Assembly: GCF_002019765.1 (NCBI RefSeq)
Contig: NZ_KV917380.1
Coordinates: 1,507,858-1,571,857 of the forward strand
DNA length: 64,000 bases
Origin: Shouchella oshimensis
GTDB lineage: Bacteria > Bacillota > Bacilli > Bacillales > Bacillaceae_D
Direction: 5' to 3'
Shown: one piece after another, positions 7,287-16,869 of the stretch
Layout of the letters: every line of letters starts with the position of its first letter
Position numbering within the stretch: the stretch's first letter is position 1
The notes under the pieces: model-generated
What the model was told of the DNA's origin: nothing
Databases searched by the model: none
Seen by the model: only the letters and a program-made list of their open reading frames with translations
Position numbers and translations under genes: made by a program

Positions 7287-9732
7287 TTATTTTGTTTGAA
7301 ATCCACGCTAATGCATCTGTTTTTGTTTTTATTTCTCCACGTAACTGTCGTTTTTCAATAGCTAGCAGCCATGTTGAGAAGTGCGGACTCGGTTTAAAAC
7401 CGAGAGCAATTAAATCTCTTCCAGTCACAAGAGGTGTTAGCTGCTCTCGCGCTTTTCGATAGCGTAACAACAGCTCATTTTCTTTATTAGGTAGGGTCGT
7501 AATAAATAAAAGGGCATCTCTTTTTACTGAATAAAGGTAGCCATGTAAGTCGTCAAGAGAGATTTCATCTTGGTGTTGCTCAATAAGTTGAATATCGGCT
7601 AGAAGCTTCTTCGATAATTTGGTTAATGCGAATGCGTGCAGTGCCGTTAACGAATGGCGCTGGTAAGCAATGGCGGCAATAGCCAAAAAAATTGACTCGC
7701 TTACATTTGCGCGAAACAACTGTTGAATATGTGTATACGCGTATTCACTCATCTCTGCACCAATTAAAGTCTCCCAAACTGGGTATTCAGAAAGTGCATG
7801 AAACAACCAAGGAAGCTGGCTTTCTCGTTGACTTAGCTCCAGTTCATGATAAACCCGTTGCTTACTAATCGTCTTAAGAGCATTTCCCATTGATTTTGCC
7901 TGTTCTTTTGTTTCGTTGCTTAACTGAAAGTCAAGTCTTTTTGCAAAGCGAAGTGCTCGAAACAAGCGTGTGGGATCTTCTATAAAGCTTAATGGGTGCA
8001 AAATGGAAATAGTCTTTGTTTGAATCTGTTGACGTCCTTGAAACGGATCTAAATAATCACCAAAACGAGACGCATTAAGTGAAATAGCAATTGCGTTAAT
8101 GGCGAAATCACGACGAGCTAAATCATCATTTATACGAGCTGGTTGCACGTCTGGAAGGGCACCAGGTTTACGATAGTGTTCCTTTCTTGCTGTTACAAAA
8201 TCAATTGAAACGTTTTGAAAAATCCATGTGGCAGTTAAAAAATGATTGTGCTGTTGTACCTCTCCTCCAAAATGTGTGGCCAAAGTAGTGGCAAACGAAA
8301 TGGCATCTCCTTCTACAACTATATCAATATCCTTTGAAGGACGGTTTAGAATAAGATCACGCACAATACCTCCAACGATATACACCTGTACATTTCTTTC
8401 ATCAGCGAGCTCCCCTATTTTCTGCAAAAAAGCAAAGGGTTTCACCCCGAAATAGCGAGTGAGTTCACTAGCGCTGTAGTGAGCCGAATGGTTAAATTGG
8501 CTCGAAATAATCGAGCTACGAGTTATGATTCCTTCTAATGTTCCGTCGTTCTTACAAATGGGAATGCGACCAATTACATTTTCTACCATCATTTTTTTGC
8601 CTTGTTCAATTGAGTCTGTTGCTTTTAATGTATGCACTTTTTTAGACATGATGGATGACACTAATTCAATGCCACCGTTTAAATCGATCGCCTTTTTTAG
8701 CTTTGCAGCTGTCAGCATTCCAATAACTTGATTGTTATCATTCACAACAGGAAATCCTTTATACGATGAGTCCTTGCTGCTACGAAATACTTCGGCTGCA
8801 GTAGAAGTAGCGGAAAAGGCTAGAACTGGCCAATGCATAATAGAACGGATAGGGATTTTTACTTGTATGCACGTTGTGAGCATACGGTGTACAGTTGCAT
8901 ATGCTTTAGCGAGTGGCTCATTCCGACAAATGGCAGAAGCGGCATAGTCATGTCCATTTCCACCTAACTGTTGCGCAACAATTTGAATGGGTACATCTGC
9001 ACTCGTAGCTCGCGCAATCATATACGTGTGATGATGCAGTTGGCAAAGAACAATGGTTGCGTCTGGTGCATACAAGCTATGAATTTCTTCTACTACTGCT
9101 GCGATATCGCCGATATACTGATCGGCTATACAAGTGGAAAAGACAATACGCTTTTCTGCAATCGTTTGAATATCCACAGCGTTAAAAAGGGTCTCAAACA
9201 AAGGATGTTCACCGACGTGTGCCTGCAAAAATTCATGAATGACCTTTAAATTCATTCCATTTACATGTAAAAAAGCTGCCGCTTCTAAATCGGCAATCGT
9301 AACAGTTTCATTTGTAAGTCGATTTGTATCACTATATAAGCCTAAACCAAATAACGTTGCTTCTACAGGCGTGATCTTTATTCCGTTCTGAATAATTGGT
9401 TGGAGTAACAATGTAATATTTGCACCAGTAGCTTCGGTTTGATGGTGGTCAATATAAGAACGCTCAATCTCATTTGGAGATAAAAAAGAGGCAATCCCAG
9501 CTCGCTCATCTGTTGAGCAGTCGACGTATGTAATGGCCCTGACGTTATTCCAGTCAATCTGTTTATACGTGAACCACTCAAAGGAACGAGTGTACAAATG
9601 TAAAAATTGCTTTACTCGCTCTCCTAGACTAGGAGGGAGCGCTACAACAGCTTTAGGATCTAATTTATGTGCAGCAACCAACGAGGCGAGCCCGTCAAAA
9701 TCGAGATTCATATGGCTAACGATGAGCTTCAT
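7270..9732 (-). CDS. DHH phosphoesterase - CBS pair - tRNA nucleotidyltransferase fusion (probable A-adding enzyme)
   Basis: The protein has 820 residues from ATG 9732, which has AAAGGAG upstream (a longer in-frame start at 9765 lacks one). Domains in order: DHH/DHHA1 phosphoesterase (about 1-285; LDFDGLAS, YVDCST, IDHHQ), two CBS domains (about 292-405), then a class II poly(A) polymerase/tRNA nucleotidyltransferase head (about 450-570; VGGIVRD and KDIDIVV) with RNA-binding helices to the end. The architecture matches the long enzymes of bacteria that split CCA synthesis between CC-adding and A-adding proteins, as in B. halodurans. B. subtilis instead has one short CCA enzyme. Five of nine tRNA genes in the window lack encoded CCA, so such an activity is needed. 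A-specificity is inferred. Confidence 0.85.
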   Translation of the reverse strand: MKLIVSHMNLDFDGLASLVAAHKLDPKAVVALPPSLGERVKQFLHLYTRSFEWFTYKQIDWNNVRAITYVDCSTDERAGIASFLSPNEIERSYIDHHQTEATGANITLLLQPIIQNGIKITPVEATLFGLGLYSDTNRLTNETVTIADLEAAAFLHVNGMNLKVIHEFLQAHVGEHPLFETLFNAVDIQTIAEKRIVFSTCIADQYIGDIAAVVEEIHSLYAPDATIVLCQLHHHTYMIARATSADVPIQIVAQQLGGNGHDYAASAICRNEPLAKAYATVHRMLTTCIQVKIPIRSIMHWPVLAFSATSTAAEVFRSSKDSSYKGFPVVNDNNQVIGMLTAAKLKKAIDLNGGIELVSSIMSKKVHTLKATDSIEQGKKMMVENVIGRIPICKNDGTLEGIITRSSIISSQFNHSAHYSASELTRYFGVKPFAFLQKIGELADERNVQVYIVGGIVRDLILNRPSKDIDIVVEGDAISFATTLATHFGGEVQQHNHFLTATWIFQNVSIDFVTARKEHYRKPGALPDVQPARINDDLARRDFAINAIAISLNASRFGDYLDPFQGRQQIQTKTISILHPLSFIEDPTRLFRALRFAKRLDFQLSNETKEQAKSMGNALKTISKQRVYHELELSQRESQLPWLFHALSEYPVWETLIGAEMSEYAYTHIQQLFRANVSESIFLAIAAIAYQRHSLTALHAFALTKLSKKLLADIQLIEQHQDEISLDDLHGYLYSVKRDALLFITTLPNKENELLLRYRKAREQLTPLVTGRDLIALGFKPSPHFSTWLLAIEKRQLRGEIKTKTDALAWISNKINKHER

Positions 9733-9783
9733 ATTAGCACTCCTTTCATGCCATAGGCGAGTCACTTGTCCTATTAGTATAAC

Positions 9784-9811
9784 AAAAAAACAGCGGTTTT
9801 AGCCGCCGTTC
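9784..9811 (-). terminator. Rho-independent terminator of the 9812-10240 gene
   Basis: On the minus strand AACGGCGG pairs with CCGCTGTT (one G-U pair) across a short loop, followed by a run of eight T. Confidence 0.8.
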
Positions 9812-10240
9812 TTATCGGTAAGAGTCGATAATAAAACCATCTTGAATATAGGGTGTCAAGTTTGATGTTTTATTGAAACGGTGAAAATGAGCTGTAAGAA
9901 CTTCTATGTCACGTTGATGGCTCTCCAATGTGCTTGTTGATAAGGAGTGGATGAGCGGTTTGATTTTATGATAAAGCGTGTTAAAGGTGTAGTGATTTTT
10001 TAAAATATGAAGGGATTCATTTGGCAGCGAATTGGTTCGAGTCGAAGGGCTTTTTGCTTCTTTTCTATAAAAAGCAAAGCCATAACTATAAATATCGTTT
10101 TCAGAAACGGACCTTGCTGTTGGTAATGTAGGGCTTGTTTTTGGGATACGCTTAACGGTTTCAACCCCTTGTGGTTCAAAGCGGCTACTTAGGGCACCTG
10201 TCACCATTCGATCATAACGTGTAATGGTCTTCAATGTCAT
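9812..10240 (-). CDS. Uncharacterised 142-residue protein
   Basis: I recognise no family. The protein is basic and Ser/Thr-rich, without signal peptide, membrane segment or cysteines. The C-terminal half (KIKPLIHSL..., LESHQRDIEVLTAHFHRFNK) looks helical, and the last residues IQDGFIIDSYR suggest a defined C-terminus. The ATG at 10240 lies very close to a purine-rich AAGAGAGG, so the true start is uncertain; M13 (10207) is an alternative. It has its own terminator and stands alone between the nucleotidyltransferase and a cell wall hydrolase. Confidence 0.6.
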   Translation of the reverse strand: MTLKTITRYDRMVTGALSSRFEPQGVETVKRIPKTSPTLPTARSVSENDIYSYGFAFYRKEAKSPSTRTNSLPNESLHILKNHYTFNTLYHKIKPLIHSLSTSTLESHQRDIEVLTAHFHRFNKTSNLTPYIQDGFIIDSYR

Positions 10241-10273
10241 CACCTCTCTTAATTATCCATACCCATATCTATG

Positions 10274-10311
10274 AAAAAAACACATTGTTTTTGCAAACAA
10301 TGTGTTTTTTT
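10274..10311. terminator. Bidirectional terminator after the SleB-like gene
   Basis: AAAAAACACATTGTTT pairs perfectly with its complement across the loop TTGC, with A and T runs on either side. Confidence 0.85.
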
Positions 10312-10315
10312 CTAT

Positions 10316-10909
10316 TTATTTAGCAAAGACATGATTACCAATAACAATTGTTTGCTCTCTAGTAGCGACCCAACCACTAGTTGCGGTAGTTGGATTATAG
10401 AAATAAAGAGATTGTTGACCTAGCCCACGATAAGCAATGGCTTCATTTACTGCTTGACGTGATTCTTCATCGGCATCGTTATGAATGGCACCATCTAATA
10501 CCGGAGAAAACGCATAGTGACCTGATGGTGTTACTTGATGAATGACATTATACATGGAATCAGGATATTCTGGATGGTCAAGGCGGTTGAGTAAGACGGT
10601 AGCGACCGCCACTTTTCCTTCATAAGATTCTCCTCTTGCTTCAGCATAAACAAGTTTTGCCATCCACTCACGATCGGAAGCAGTGATGGCTGTAGGAATG
10701 GTTAACGTCGTTCCGGCTTCAAGCTGATTCGTTTTCAACTGATTTATTCGTTGGATAGAAGCTTGTGATACGCCATATCGTTCACTTATTGTATAGAGAG
10801 ATTCTCCATTTTGTACAGGATGCTTAACAGTTTTTCCTTCTATTGAAGCAGAAGAAAACAGACTAATGCCAAAAAAGGCTATAAATGAAAGAGTTACTTT
10901 TTTAAACAT
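10316..10909 (-). CDS. Secreted cell wall hydrolase: LysM plus SleB/CwlJ-type domain
   Basis: The protein has 197 residues from ATG 10909, chosen because AGGAG lies 11 bases upstream; a GTG at 10921 is too close to it. A signal peptide (about 1-25, ending near SIEGKT) leads to one LysM repeat (about 30-75; NGESLYTISERYGVS) that binds peptidoglycan. A Hydrolase_2 domain (about 80-197) follows, with the catalytic YAEARGE motif seen in SleB and CwlJ. The layout matches B. subtilis YkvT rather than SleB itself. SleB enzymes open the spore cortex in germination; a vegetative wall role is equally possible. No YpeB-like partner is adjacent. Confidence 0.85.
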   Translation of the reverse strand: MFKKVTLSFIAFFGISLFSSASIEGKTVKHPVQNGESLYTISERYGVSQASIQRINQLKTNQLEAGTTLTIPTAITASDREWMAKLVYAEARGESYEGKVAVATVLLNRLDHPEYPDSMYNVIHQVTPSGHYAFSPVLDGAIHNDADEESRQAVNEAIAYRGLGQQSLYFYNPTTATSGWVATREQTIVIGNHVFAK

Positions 10910-11287
10910 AACATGGTTCACTCCTAAAATGTTTAGTAAAAACGCACGTAATCACTTTATCAAAAAAACAAGCCGTTGCACCTAGGAATGTTTTCCAAAA
11001 GTTTGGAAACACGTTTGCAATAAGGCTGCACTAAATATGACAAGTATGTAACAGATAAAACAAAGATTACAGCTTCATAACATTATAGACGTAATTTCCA
11101 GTTTGAAATAGAAAAGTTGTTAGCCAACATGACTTGTATAATCGCATCCAATCCACTATTACAAAGCATTTTAACATGGATACACATGAACATTTTTCCA
11201 TCGTCTAAAAAAAAAAGCTATGCTAGGATTGCCATGTGCTCAAGAGATTGGGCAACGCAATTTGATCTATTTTAGGAGGATACTGGG
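10910..11287. other. Intergenic region without a gene
   Basis: This stretch of about 380 bases between divergent secreted-protein genes codes for nothing I can support. It holds a hairpin TTTCCAAA/TTTGGAAA at 10992-11009 and a TATAAT at 11137-11142 without a clear -35. It probably contains promoters in both directions. Confidence 0.5.
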
Positions 11288-11941
11288 ATGAAGAAACTTG
11301 CGATTGCAACATTCGTAGCAACACTTACTTTAGGATTGAACCACGTTGACCGTGCAGAGGCGTCAACAGGTCATCAATATAACACGGCACCAATACAATG
11401 GAATGGTGATTGTTTTTCATCAGCTCCAGCATATGGTGAAATCAATTGGTCTACAGAAGATTGGCAACAACCTGAAGTAGAAGAAGAGACGCCAGAGTCA
11501 GAGACGGATGTAGTAGAAGAAGAGTCAGATGCAAGCGAAGAGGCTGCTGAAGCAAGCGATGTAAGTGAAGAAGAACAGCAAATGGTTGATCTAGTTAATT
11601 CAGCACGCGCTGAAAGTGGCTTAGCTCCACTTGAAATAGATCAAGAGTTAACAGAAGTGGCTCGTGTGAAAGCTCAAGATATGATTGACAACAATTATTT
11701 TGCTCATGAATCACCTACTTATGGTTCTCCTTTTCAAATGATGGACCACTTTGGTATTACATACCAAACAGCTGGTGAGAACTTGGCAGGGAACCAAACG
11801 GTTGAGCAAGCTCATACAGCATTAATGAACTCTCAAGGTCACAGAGAAAACATTTTAAGTAGCAATTATTCAGAAGTTGGAATCGGCATTGTTGATGGCG
11901 GTCCTTATGGGAAAATGTTCGTTCAATTGTTTAAAGGTTAA
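11288..11941 (+). CDS. Secreted CAP/SCP-domain protein with acidic linker (YkwD type)
   Basis: The protein has 217 residues: a signal peptide (1 to about 26, cleavage after AEA), a very acidic Glu/Ser-rich linker (about 60-98) and a CAP domain (about 98-217). The CAP core is visible: LVNSARAESGLAPL, FAHESP, AGENLA, SQGHRENIL and GIGIVDGG. Bacterial CAP proteins of this kind are exported; their biochemical role is unsettled. The ATG at 11288 follows TTAGGAGG. The heavy negative charge of the linker fits surface proteins of alkaliphiles, which is an inference. Confidence 0.87.
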   Translation: MKKLAIATFVATLTLGLNHVDRAEASTGHQYNTAPIQWNGDCFSSAPAYGEINWSTEDWQQPEVEEETPESETDVVEEESDASEEAAEASDVSEEEQQMVDLVNSARAESGLAPLEIDQELTEVARVKAQDMIDNNYFAHESPTYGSPFQMMDHFGITYQTAGENLAGNQTVEQAHTALMNSQGHRENILSSNYSEVGIGIVDGGPYGKMFVQLFKG

Positions 11942-11946
11942 CGACA

Positions 11947-11986
11947 AAAATACCTTGTTCCGTTTTATCGGAACAAGGTATTTTTT
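11947..11986. terminator. Bidirectional terminator between the CAP gene and coaA
   Basis: AAAATACCTTGTTCCG pairs with its complement around a short loop, with T-rich tails on both sides; the coaA stop lies at its edge. Confidence 0.88.
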
Positions 11987-12935
11987 ATTTTCGAAGTTGT
12001 ATGTGTTCGACCCGATGCTGCTTCCCTTTTGTTAAGATTAAGTCTGCGCGCAATCGAGTTGGCTTAATATTCTTCTCAAGGTTTACACCGTTAATGGAAT
12101 GCCAGATCGATTTGGCCATTTGGGTTGCTTCTTTATCGTCTAAGTTTTTATAGCGATGAAAATATGAGCTTGGGTCTTGAAACGCTGTATTTCTTAATAA
12201 ATGAAATCGTTCCACATACCAAGAAATGATGTCTTCCTCATCAGCATCTACATAAATACTGTAATCAAAAAAATCAGAGACGAATAAAGGTGGCATTCGT
12301 TTTCCTTTGCGATTTACTTGCAACACATTAATTCCTTCAACAATGACAACATCAGGTTGTACAATTTTCTGTGTTTGAGCTGCTTCTATATTGTATGTTA
12401 GGTGGGAATAGACAGGCGCTTCAACTTCATTGACCCCAGATTTAAGTTCAGTTAAGAATGAGATGAGGCGTCGAATATCGTAACTTTCAGGAAACCCTTT
12501 TCGCTTCATCAAACCTCTTTCTTCTAGAACCTCATTTGGATATAAAAAGCCATCGGTTGTCACAAGCGAGACAGTTGGTTGATTTGGCCACCTTTTCGCA
12601 AGTGCTTGAATTAAACGAGCCGTGGTGCTCTTCCCAACAGAGACGCTTCCAGCAATTCCAATTATAAAGGGAACCCGTTTGCGGCTTCTTTGTAAAAATT
12701 CATTCATATCTTGATGTAGTTTTACATTATGATACATCCGTTTATAAAGTAATTCAGATAATGGCATATACACATCGTTTACTTCAGAAGCAGATATCGT
12801 TTCATAAATTCCTTCTATTTCTTTTCGCTCTTGTTCCGTTAGATTTGAACGCAATCCTTTATTCAAGCGGGCCCACTCTTTTCGAGTTAACCGTGTAAAA
12901 GCATCTAGTGTTTTTGTCAGCTCATCCGTTGTCAT
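11985..12935 (-). CDS. coaA: Pantothenate kinase type I (CoaA)
   Basis: CoaA phosphorylates pantothenate, the first step of coenzyme A synthesis. The protein has 316 residues from ATG 12935, with AAAGGAG 8 bases upstream (a TTG at 12956 overlaps that site). It shows the P-loop GSVSVGKST, the TTDGFLYPN segment and the YDIRRL region of the type I (E. coli-like) family. It is transcribed alone and divergently from the yjaZ-like gene. CoA feeds malonyl-CoA, the FapR ligand, but a link to the nearby fab genes is only thematic. Confidence 0.95.
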   Translation of the reverse strand: MTTDELTKTLDAFTRLTRKEWARLNKGLRSNLTEQERKEIEGIYETISASEVNDVYMPLSELLYKRMYHNVKLHQDMNEFLQRSRKRVPFIIGIAGSVSVGKSTTARLIQALAKRWPNQPTVSLVTTDGFLYPNEVLEERGLMKRKGFPESYDIRRLISFLTELKSGVNEVEAPVYSHLTYNIEAAQTQKIVQPDVVIVEGINVLQVNRKGKRMPPLFVSDFFDYSIYVDADEEDIISWYVERFHLLRNTAFQDPSSYFHRYKNLDDKEATQMAKSIWHSINGVNLEKNIKPTRLRADLILTKGKQHRVEHIQLRK

Positions 12936-13100
12936 ATGGATCTCCTTTAAGGCCAATTCTTAACATGTGTATCAGAAGCGTAGCATGGTCAGATCGGATA
13001 ATCAAGATCGGAGTCTTTCTTGCATAGTGTAAATGAAAGCGTCTTTTTTATACAGGAGAGTTATTCACCGAGAGTCGTAAGAAAGCATAAGGGGGAGAAG

Positions 13101-13940
13101 ATGGCTGTTATTCGCACAAATAAGTGGGGTGAATTGTTTTTAAAGCATGTTCATAATCAAAAAGATGAAGAATTAGCGTTTCAACGATTATTTATTCAGC
13201 CGTTACAGCCGCTTTTTCAGTTTGGAACAGATACAGAGTTGGCTACGTATTTGGAAAAGGTAGGGTTATTTACACTAGGTGACACAGATGCGCTTTCTCT
13301 ATTTATCAAAAAAAACTATTGGGTATTTTTGCAAGAGAAGTTTTTAGAACTAAAAGAGGCTTGGAAAGGACCAAATGTTCCGATATATCTTTTACTTGCC
13401 AATGAGCATTTAAAGAATAGGCAGACCGATGTGAAAGGTATGATGGGTCTTAGTTTTGAAAATGGTATTGTTTTAATCGTGTCGGAAATCATAGAAGCAA
13501 ACGATCTTTTTGCCCTTTTAATCCATGAATATCATCATGTTTGCAGGTTGTCTCATACAAAAGAGAATGAAGAAACGATTACATTATTGGAATCGATGGT
13601 AATGGAAGGGTTGGCAGAGCTAGCTGTAAAGGAGTGGTTAGGAGAAGGGTATTTGGCACCGTGGACGTCATTATATGATAAGACGTGGAACGATAAATGG
13701 GCAGACATCATTAGTCCTAAAAAGCTCCAATTAATGGGTAGAAGACGGTATAAAGACCTTTTATACGGAAATGCCAAAAAGAATATACCTCATATGCTCG
13801 GTTACTATCTTGGCTATCAATTGTGTCATCAAGCCGCCTCTCTTTTAAGCGAAGAAACAACCGCGCTTCTTACAACACCTGCAGAAAAAATCTATCGCTA
13901 CGGATCTATAGAAGATGGGTTTAAGAACAATAAGCCCTGA
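13101..13940 (+). CDS. yjaZ: YjaZ-like DUF2268 putative zinc protease
   Basis: The protein has 279 residues from ATG 13101, preceded by GGGGGAG. The motif IHEYHHV (HExxH) indicates a zinc metalloprotease fold, with E-rich helices downstream (MVMEGLAELAV) that could supply the third ligand. In B. subtilis yjaZ follows fabF and precedes the app-opp operons and yjbA. Here it precedes yjbA directly and the peptide transporters are absent. Substrate unknown. Confidence 0.82.
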   Translation: MAVIRTNKWGELFLKHVHNQKDEELAFQRLFIQPLQPLFQFGTDTELATYLEKVGLFTLGDTDALSLFIKKNYWVFLQEKFLELKEAWKGPNVPIYLLLANEHLKNRQTDVKGMMGLSFENGIVLIVSEIIEANDLFALLIHEYHHVCRLSHTKENEETITLLESMVMEGLAELAVKEWLGEGYLAPWTSLYDKTWNDKWADIISPKKLQLMGRRRYKDLLYGNAKKNIPHMLGYYLGYQLCHQAASLLSEETTALLTTPAEKIYRYGSIEDGFKNNKP

Positions 13941-13981
13941 CCATACTGAGATCAAGAACATACTAGCGAGGAGGAAGAAGT

Positions 13982-14728
13982 ATGGTGATGATGCGTGATG
14001 TCTGGGTTAACTGGTTCGAAGGTGAAGAAAATGGCTATAATGTGTGCGAGTTCCATGAGTGGCGAAGTGAAGATCGTGTGGAAGTATTGGATCAAGTGAA
14101 ATTAATTCGTGCAAGTAAGGATCTTTTTACTTATATCGAAAATCAATTGCTCGATTTACCACAGAACTTGTTAGATGCTGTACATCAAAAAAGCTATTTA
14201 AGAAAAAACATGTCTCGTATTCAGTTAGACTATTGTTTTATTGTAACGGATGGAACAAGGATTTTAGCAGTTGATACAATGGGTTATAAAACACCGATAC
14301 GAAAGAGCCGATTAACACCAAGACAGGAACAACTTGTCTACGATGCACTAAACGATCAAGAAGTTCAATATTATGAATTATCGGTCCCTCTGCCTGAAAA
14401 AGAATATCACTTACTCTCTTTAAGTCCAAATGATCTACAAGGCTTAACAAGAAGTGAACGTCAATTAAAACAGTTATTGTTTATGGTATTGGATCAACTA
14501 TATACGACTGCTTCTGATGCTGAATTAATTTATTGGTGTACAGAATGGGACCCAAATGCCTATGAACAATTGAAAAATAAGGAACGGGAAGAAGTCTGGG
14601 CCTATTTATTAGATGGTGTAGGTGCTGGTTGGTCTAATGAACACTATCAGTTATGTAAGGGCATGGTGAAGGGCCATACGTTTTTTGAAAAACTGTGGGA
14701 ACTTGAGCATCCAGAACGAGTAAAGTAA
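13982..14728 (+). CDS. yjbA: YjbA, conserved DUF3603 protein
   Basis: The protein has 248 residues (B. subtilis about 250) with the conserved start [17 protein letters not shown] and [13 protein letters not shown] in the middle. The function of this family is unknown. It follows the yjaZ-like gene by 41 bases with GAGGAGGAAG before the ATG, so the two are probably cotranscribed. Confidence 0.88.
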   Translation: MVMMRDVWVNWFEGEENGYNVCEFHEWRSEDRVEVLDQVKLIRASKDLFTYIENQLLDLPQNLLDAVHQKSYLRKNMSRIQLDYCFIVTDGTRILAVDTMGYKTPIRKSRLTPRQEQLVYDALNDQEVQYYELSVPLPEKEYHLLSLSPNDLQGLTRSERQLKQLLFMVLDQLYTTASDAELIYWCTEWDPNAYEQLKNKEREEVWAYLLDGVGAGWSNEHYQLCKGMVKGHTFFEKLWELEHPERVK

Positions 14729-14748
14729 ATCTTTTCTAAAGCGTTTTA

Positions 14749-14777
14749 TTTACATCAAATCGGCTTTCTCTTATAAT
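14749..14777 (+). promoter_or_regulatory. SigA promoter of the 39-residue membrane protein gene
   Basis: TTTACA (14749-14754), exactly 17 bases, then TATAAT (14772-14777), 30 bases before the start codon. Confidence 0.75.
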
Positions 14778-14806
14778 AATAATAAGTAAGAAGGAGGGGA
14801 AGTCGG

Positions 14807-14926
14807 TTGGATACAAACGATATGGCCTATTTAGTCATGCAAATCTTTTCAGTTGTTTTATTAGTCGGTACACTCGGATTATCATTTTTCGTTGGTAAAG
14901 TATTAAAAAAGCAAAACGGTTATTAA
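14807..14926 (+). CDS. Small single-span membrane protein, 39 residues
   Basis: TTG start at 14807, 7 bases after AAGGAGGGG. The peptide begins MDTNDMAYLVMQ, has one hydrophobic segment (about residues 10-30) and ends in a basic tail KVLKKQNGY. It has its own near-consensus promoter and a terminator at 14936. Similar tiny membrane proteins are common in Bacillus; I cannot name a family. Confidence 0.72.
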   Translation: MDTNDMAYLVMQIFSVVLLVGTLGLSFFVGKVLKKQNGY

Positions 14927-14935
14927 ACGAAAAAG

Positions 14936-14964
14936 AAGGGTTCCATAGTCGGAAGCCTTTTTTT
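14936..14964 (+). terminator. Terminator after the 39-residue gene
   Basis: AAGG-G-TTCC and GGAA-G-CCTT form an imperfect stem (one G-G mismatch) followed by seven T. Confidence 0.65.
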
Positions 14965-15003
14965 CATCGTGTTAAAAATGGAGACATAAAAGGATGTGGT
15001 GAC

Positions 15004-15480
15004 TTGAAAAATACGCTTTTAGAAGCTATGGATGTCTTTAAAGATGTATTTTTTTATGGCCATCAAATAATTGAAGAAGAGCTTACCCATGAATTCAGGG
15101 ATCTTTCTCCTGAACAGCTTGCTGTACTTATTATCATTGATTTAACAGGACCACTAACATCAAAAGAAATTGCAGAATACCAACGGACTCATAAAAGCGC
15201 AGTATCCAATCGATTAAAAAAGTTACAACAAAAAAATTTAATTCAATTTAAAGAGAGTGACAAAGATAGCCGCTTAAAATATGTTCATTTCTCAGAAGAG
15301 GGAAAAGCGAAAATGAAGGCGTATCAGGAAGAGGTACATACTTACTTTACTGCATTATTTTCAGATTTTGAGGCACAAGAAGTGGCACAGTTTTATCAAT
15401 TAATGAACAAAATTCGAGAAAGATTACGCCAATATACTTCGGTTAAAATTAGCGAACATAAACGCTCGCTTGAAAAATAG
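15004..15480 (+). CDS. MarR-family transcriptional regulator
   Basis: The protein has 158 residues from TTG 15004, 9 bases after AAGGA. The winged helix is clear: LTSKEIAEYQRTHKSAVSNRLKKLQQKNLI as recognition region and DKDSRLKYVHFSEEGK as wing. MarR regulators usually control an adjacent exporter or redox gene, but none is next to it: upstream is a tiny membrane protein, downstream the convergent trpS. The target is therefore unknown; autoregulation is likely from the family. Confidence 0.88.
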   Translation: MKNTLLEAMDVFKDVFFYGHQIIEEELTHEFRDLSPEQLAVLIIIDLTGPLTSKEIAEYQRTHKSAVSNRLKKLQQKNLIQFKESDKDSRLKYVHFSEEGKAKMKAYQEEVHTYFTALFSDFEAQEVAQFYQLMNKIRERLRQYTSVKISEHKRSLEK

Positions 15481-15495
15481 ATAGAACGACACAGA

Positions 15496-15522
15496 ACGCT
15501 TTCGATTAGAAGGCGTTTTTAT
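15496..15522 (+). terminator. Terminator after the MarR gene
   Basis: AACGCTTTC pairs with GAAGGCGTT (one G-U pair) and is followed by TTTT. Confidence 0.7.
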
Positions 15523-15546
15523 GTGGTTTTCAACCATCACAAAAAC

Positions 15547-15573
15547 ACCCCCTCAACTGATTTTTGAGGGGGT
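15547..15573 (-). terminator. Terminator of trpS
   Basis: ACCCCCTCAA and TTGAGGGGGT form a 10-bp stem; on the minus strand it is followed by GTTTTTG. Confidence 0.75.
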
Positions 15574-15579
15574 AGTTAC

Positions 15580-16599
<1,020 letters not shown>

Positions 16600-16675
16600 T
16601 TATCCTAATTCAGATTTTCTATAATTGCAACTGGACCTACTCTGATTGCTCCAGGTTTGTGATGGATGATTTCCA

Positions 16676-16837
16676 TTAATCATGCTTATTCTTTTTCTTG
16701 CGCAAAATAAAGAGGCAAATGTTTAGTGCAAGTAACAGCGAAAACCAAAGTAGAGAAAAAGGTATATCTTGAAAAAAGAAAACAAATAGTAAGAAAGCAA
16801 GAACAGCGACTAACTGATACACATGTAAGATATTCAT
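16676..16837 (-). CDS. Small membrane protein, 53 residues, upstream of trpS
   Basis: ATG at 16837 follows AAGGAG by 9 bases. The peptide MNILHVYQLV... has two hydrophobic segments (about 5-22 and 27-46) and a basic end (RKKKNKHD), so it should be a two-span membrane protein with the C-terminus inside. It is co-oriented with trpS with about 106 bases between them. No family recognised. Confidence 0.7.
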   Translation of the reverse strand: MNILHVYQLVAVLAFLLFVFFFQDIPFSLLWFSLLLALNICLFILRKKKNKHD

Positions 16838-16869
16838 AAAAAAAGCTCCTTAAGAGAAAGAGGGATAAA

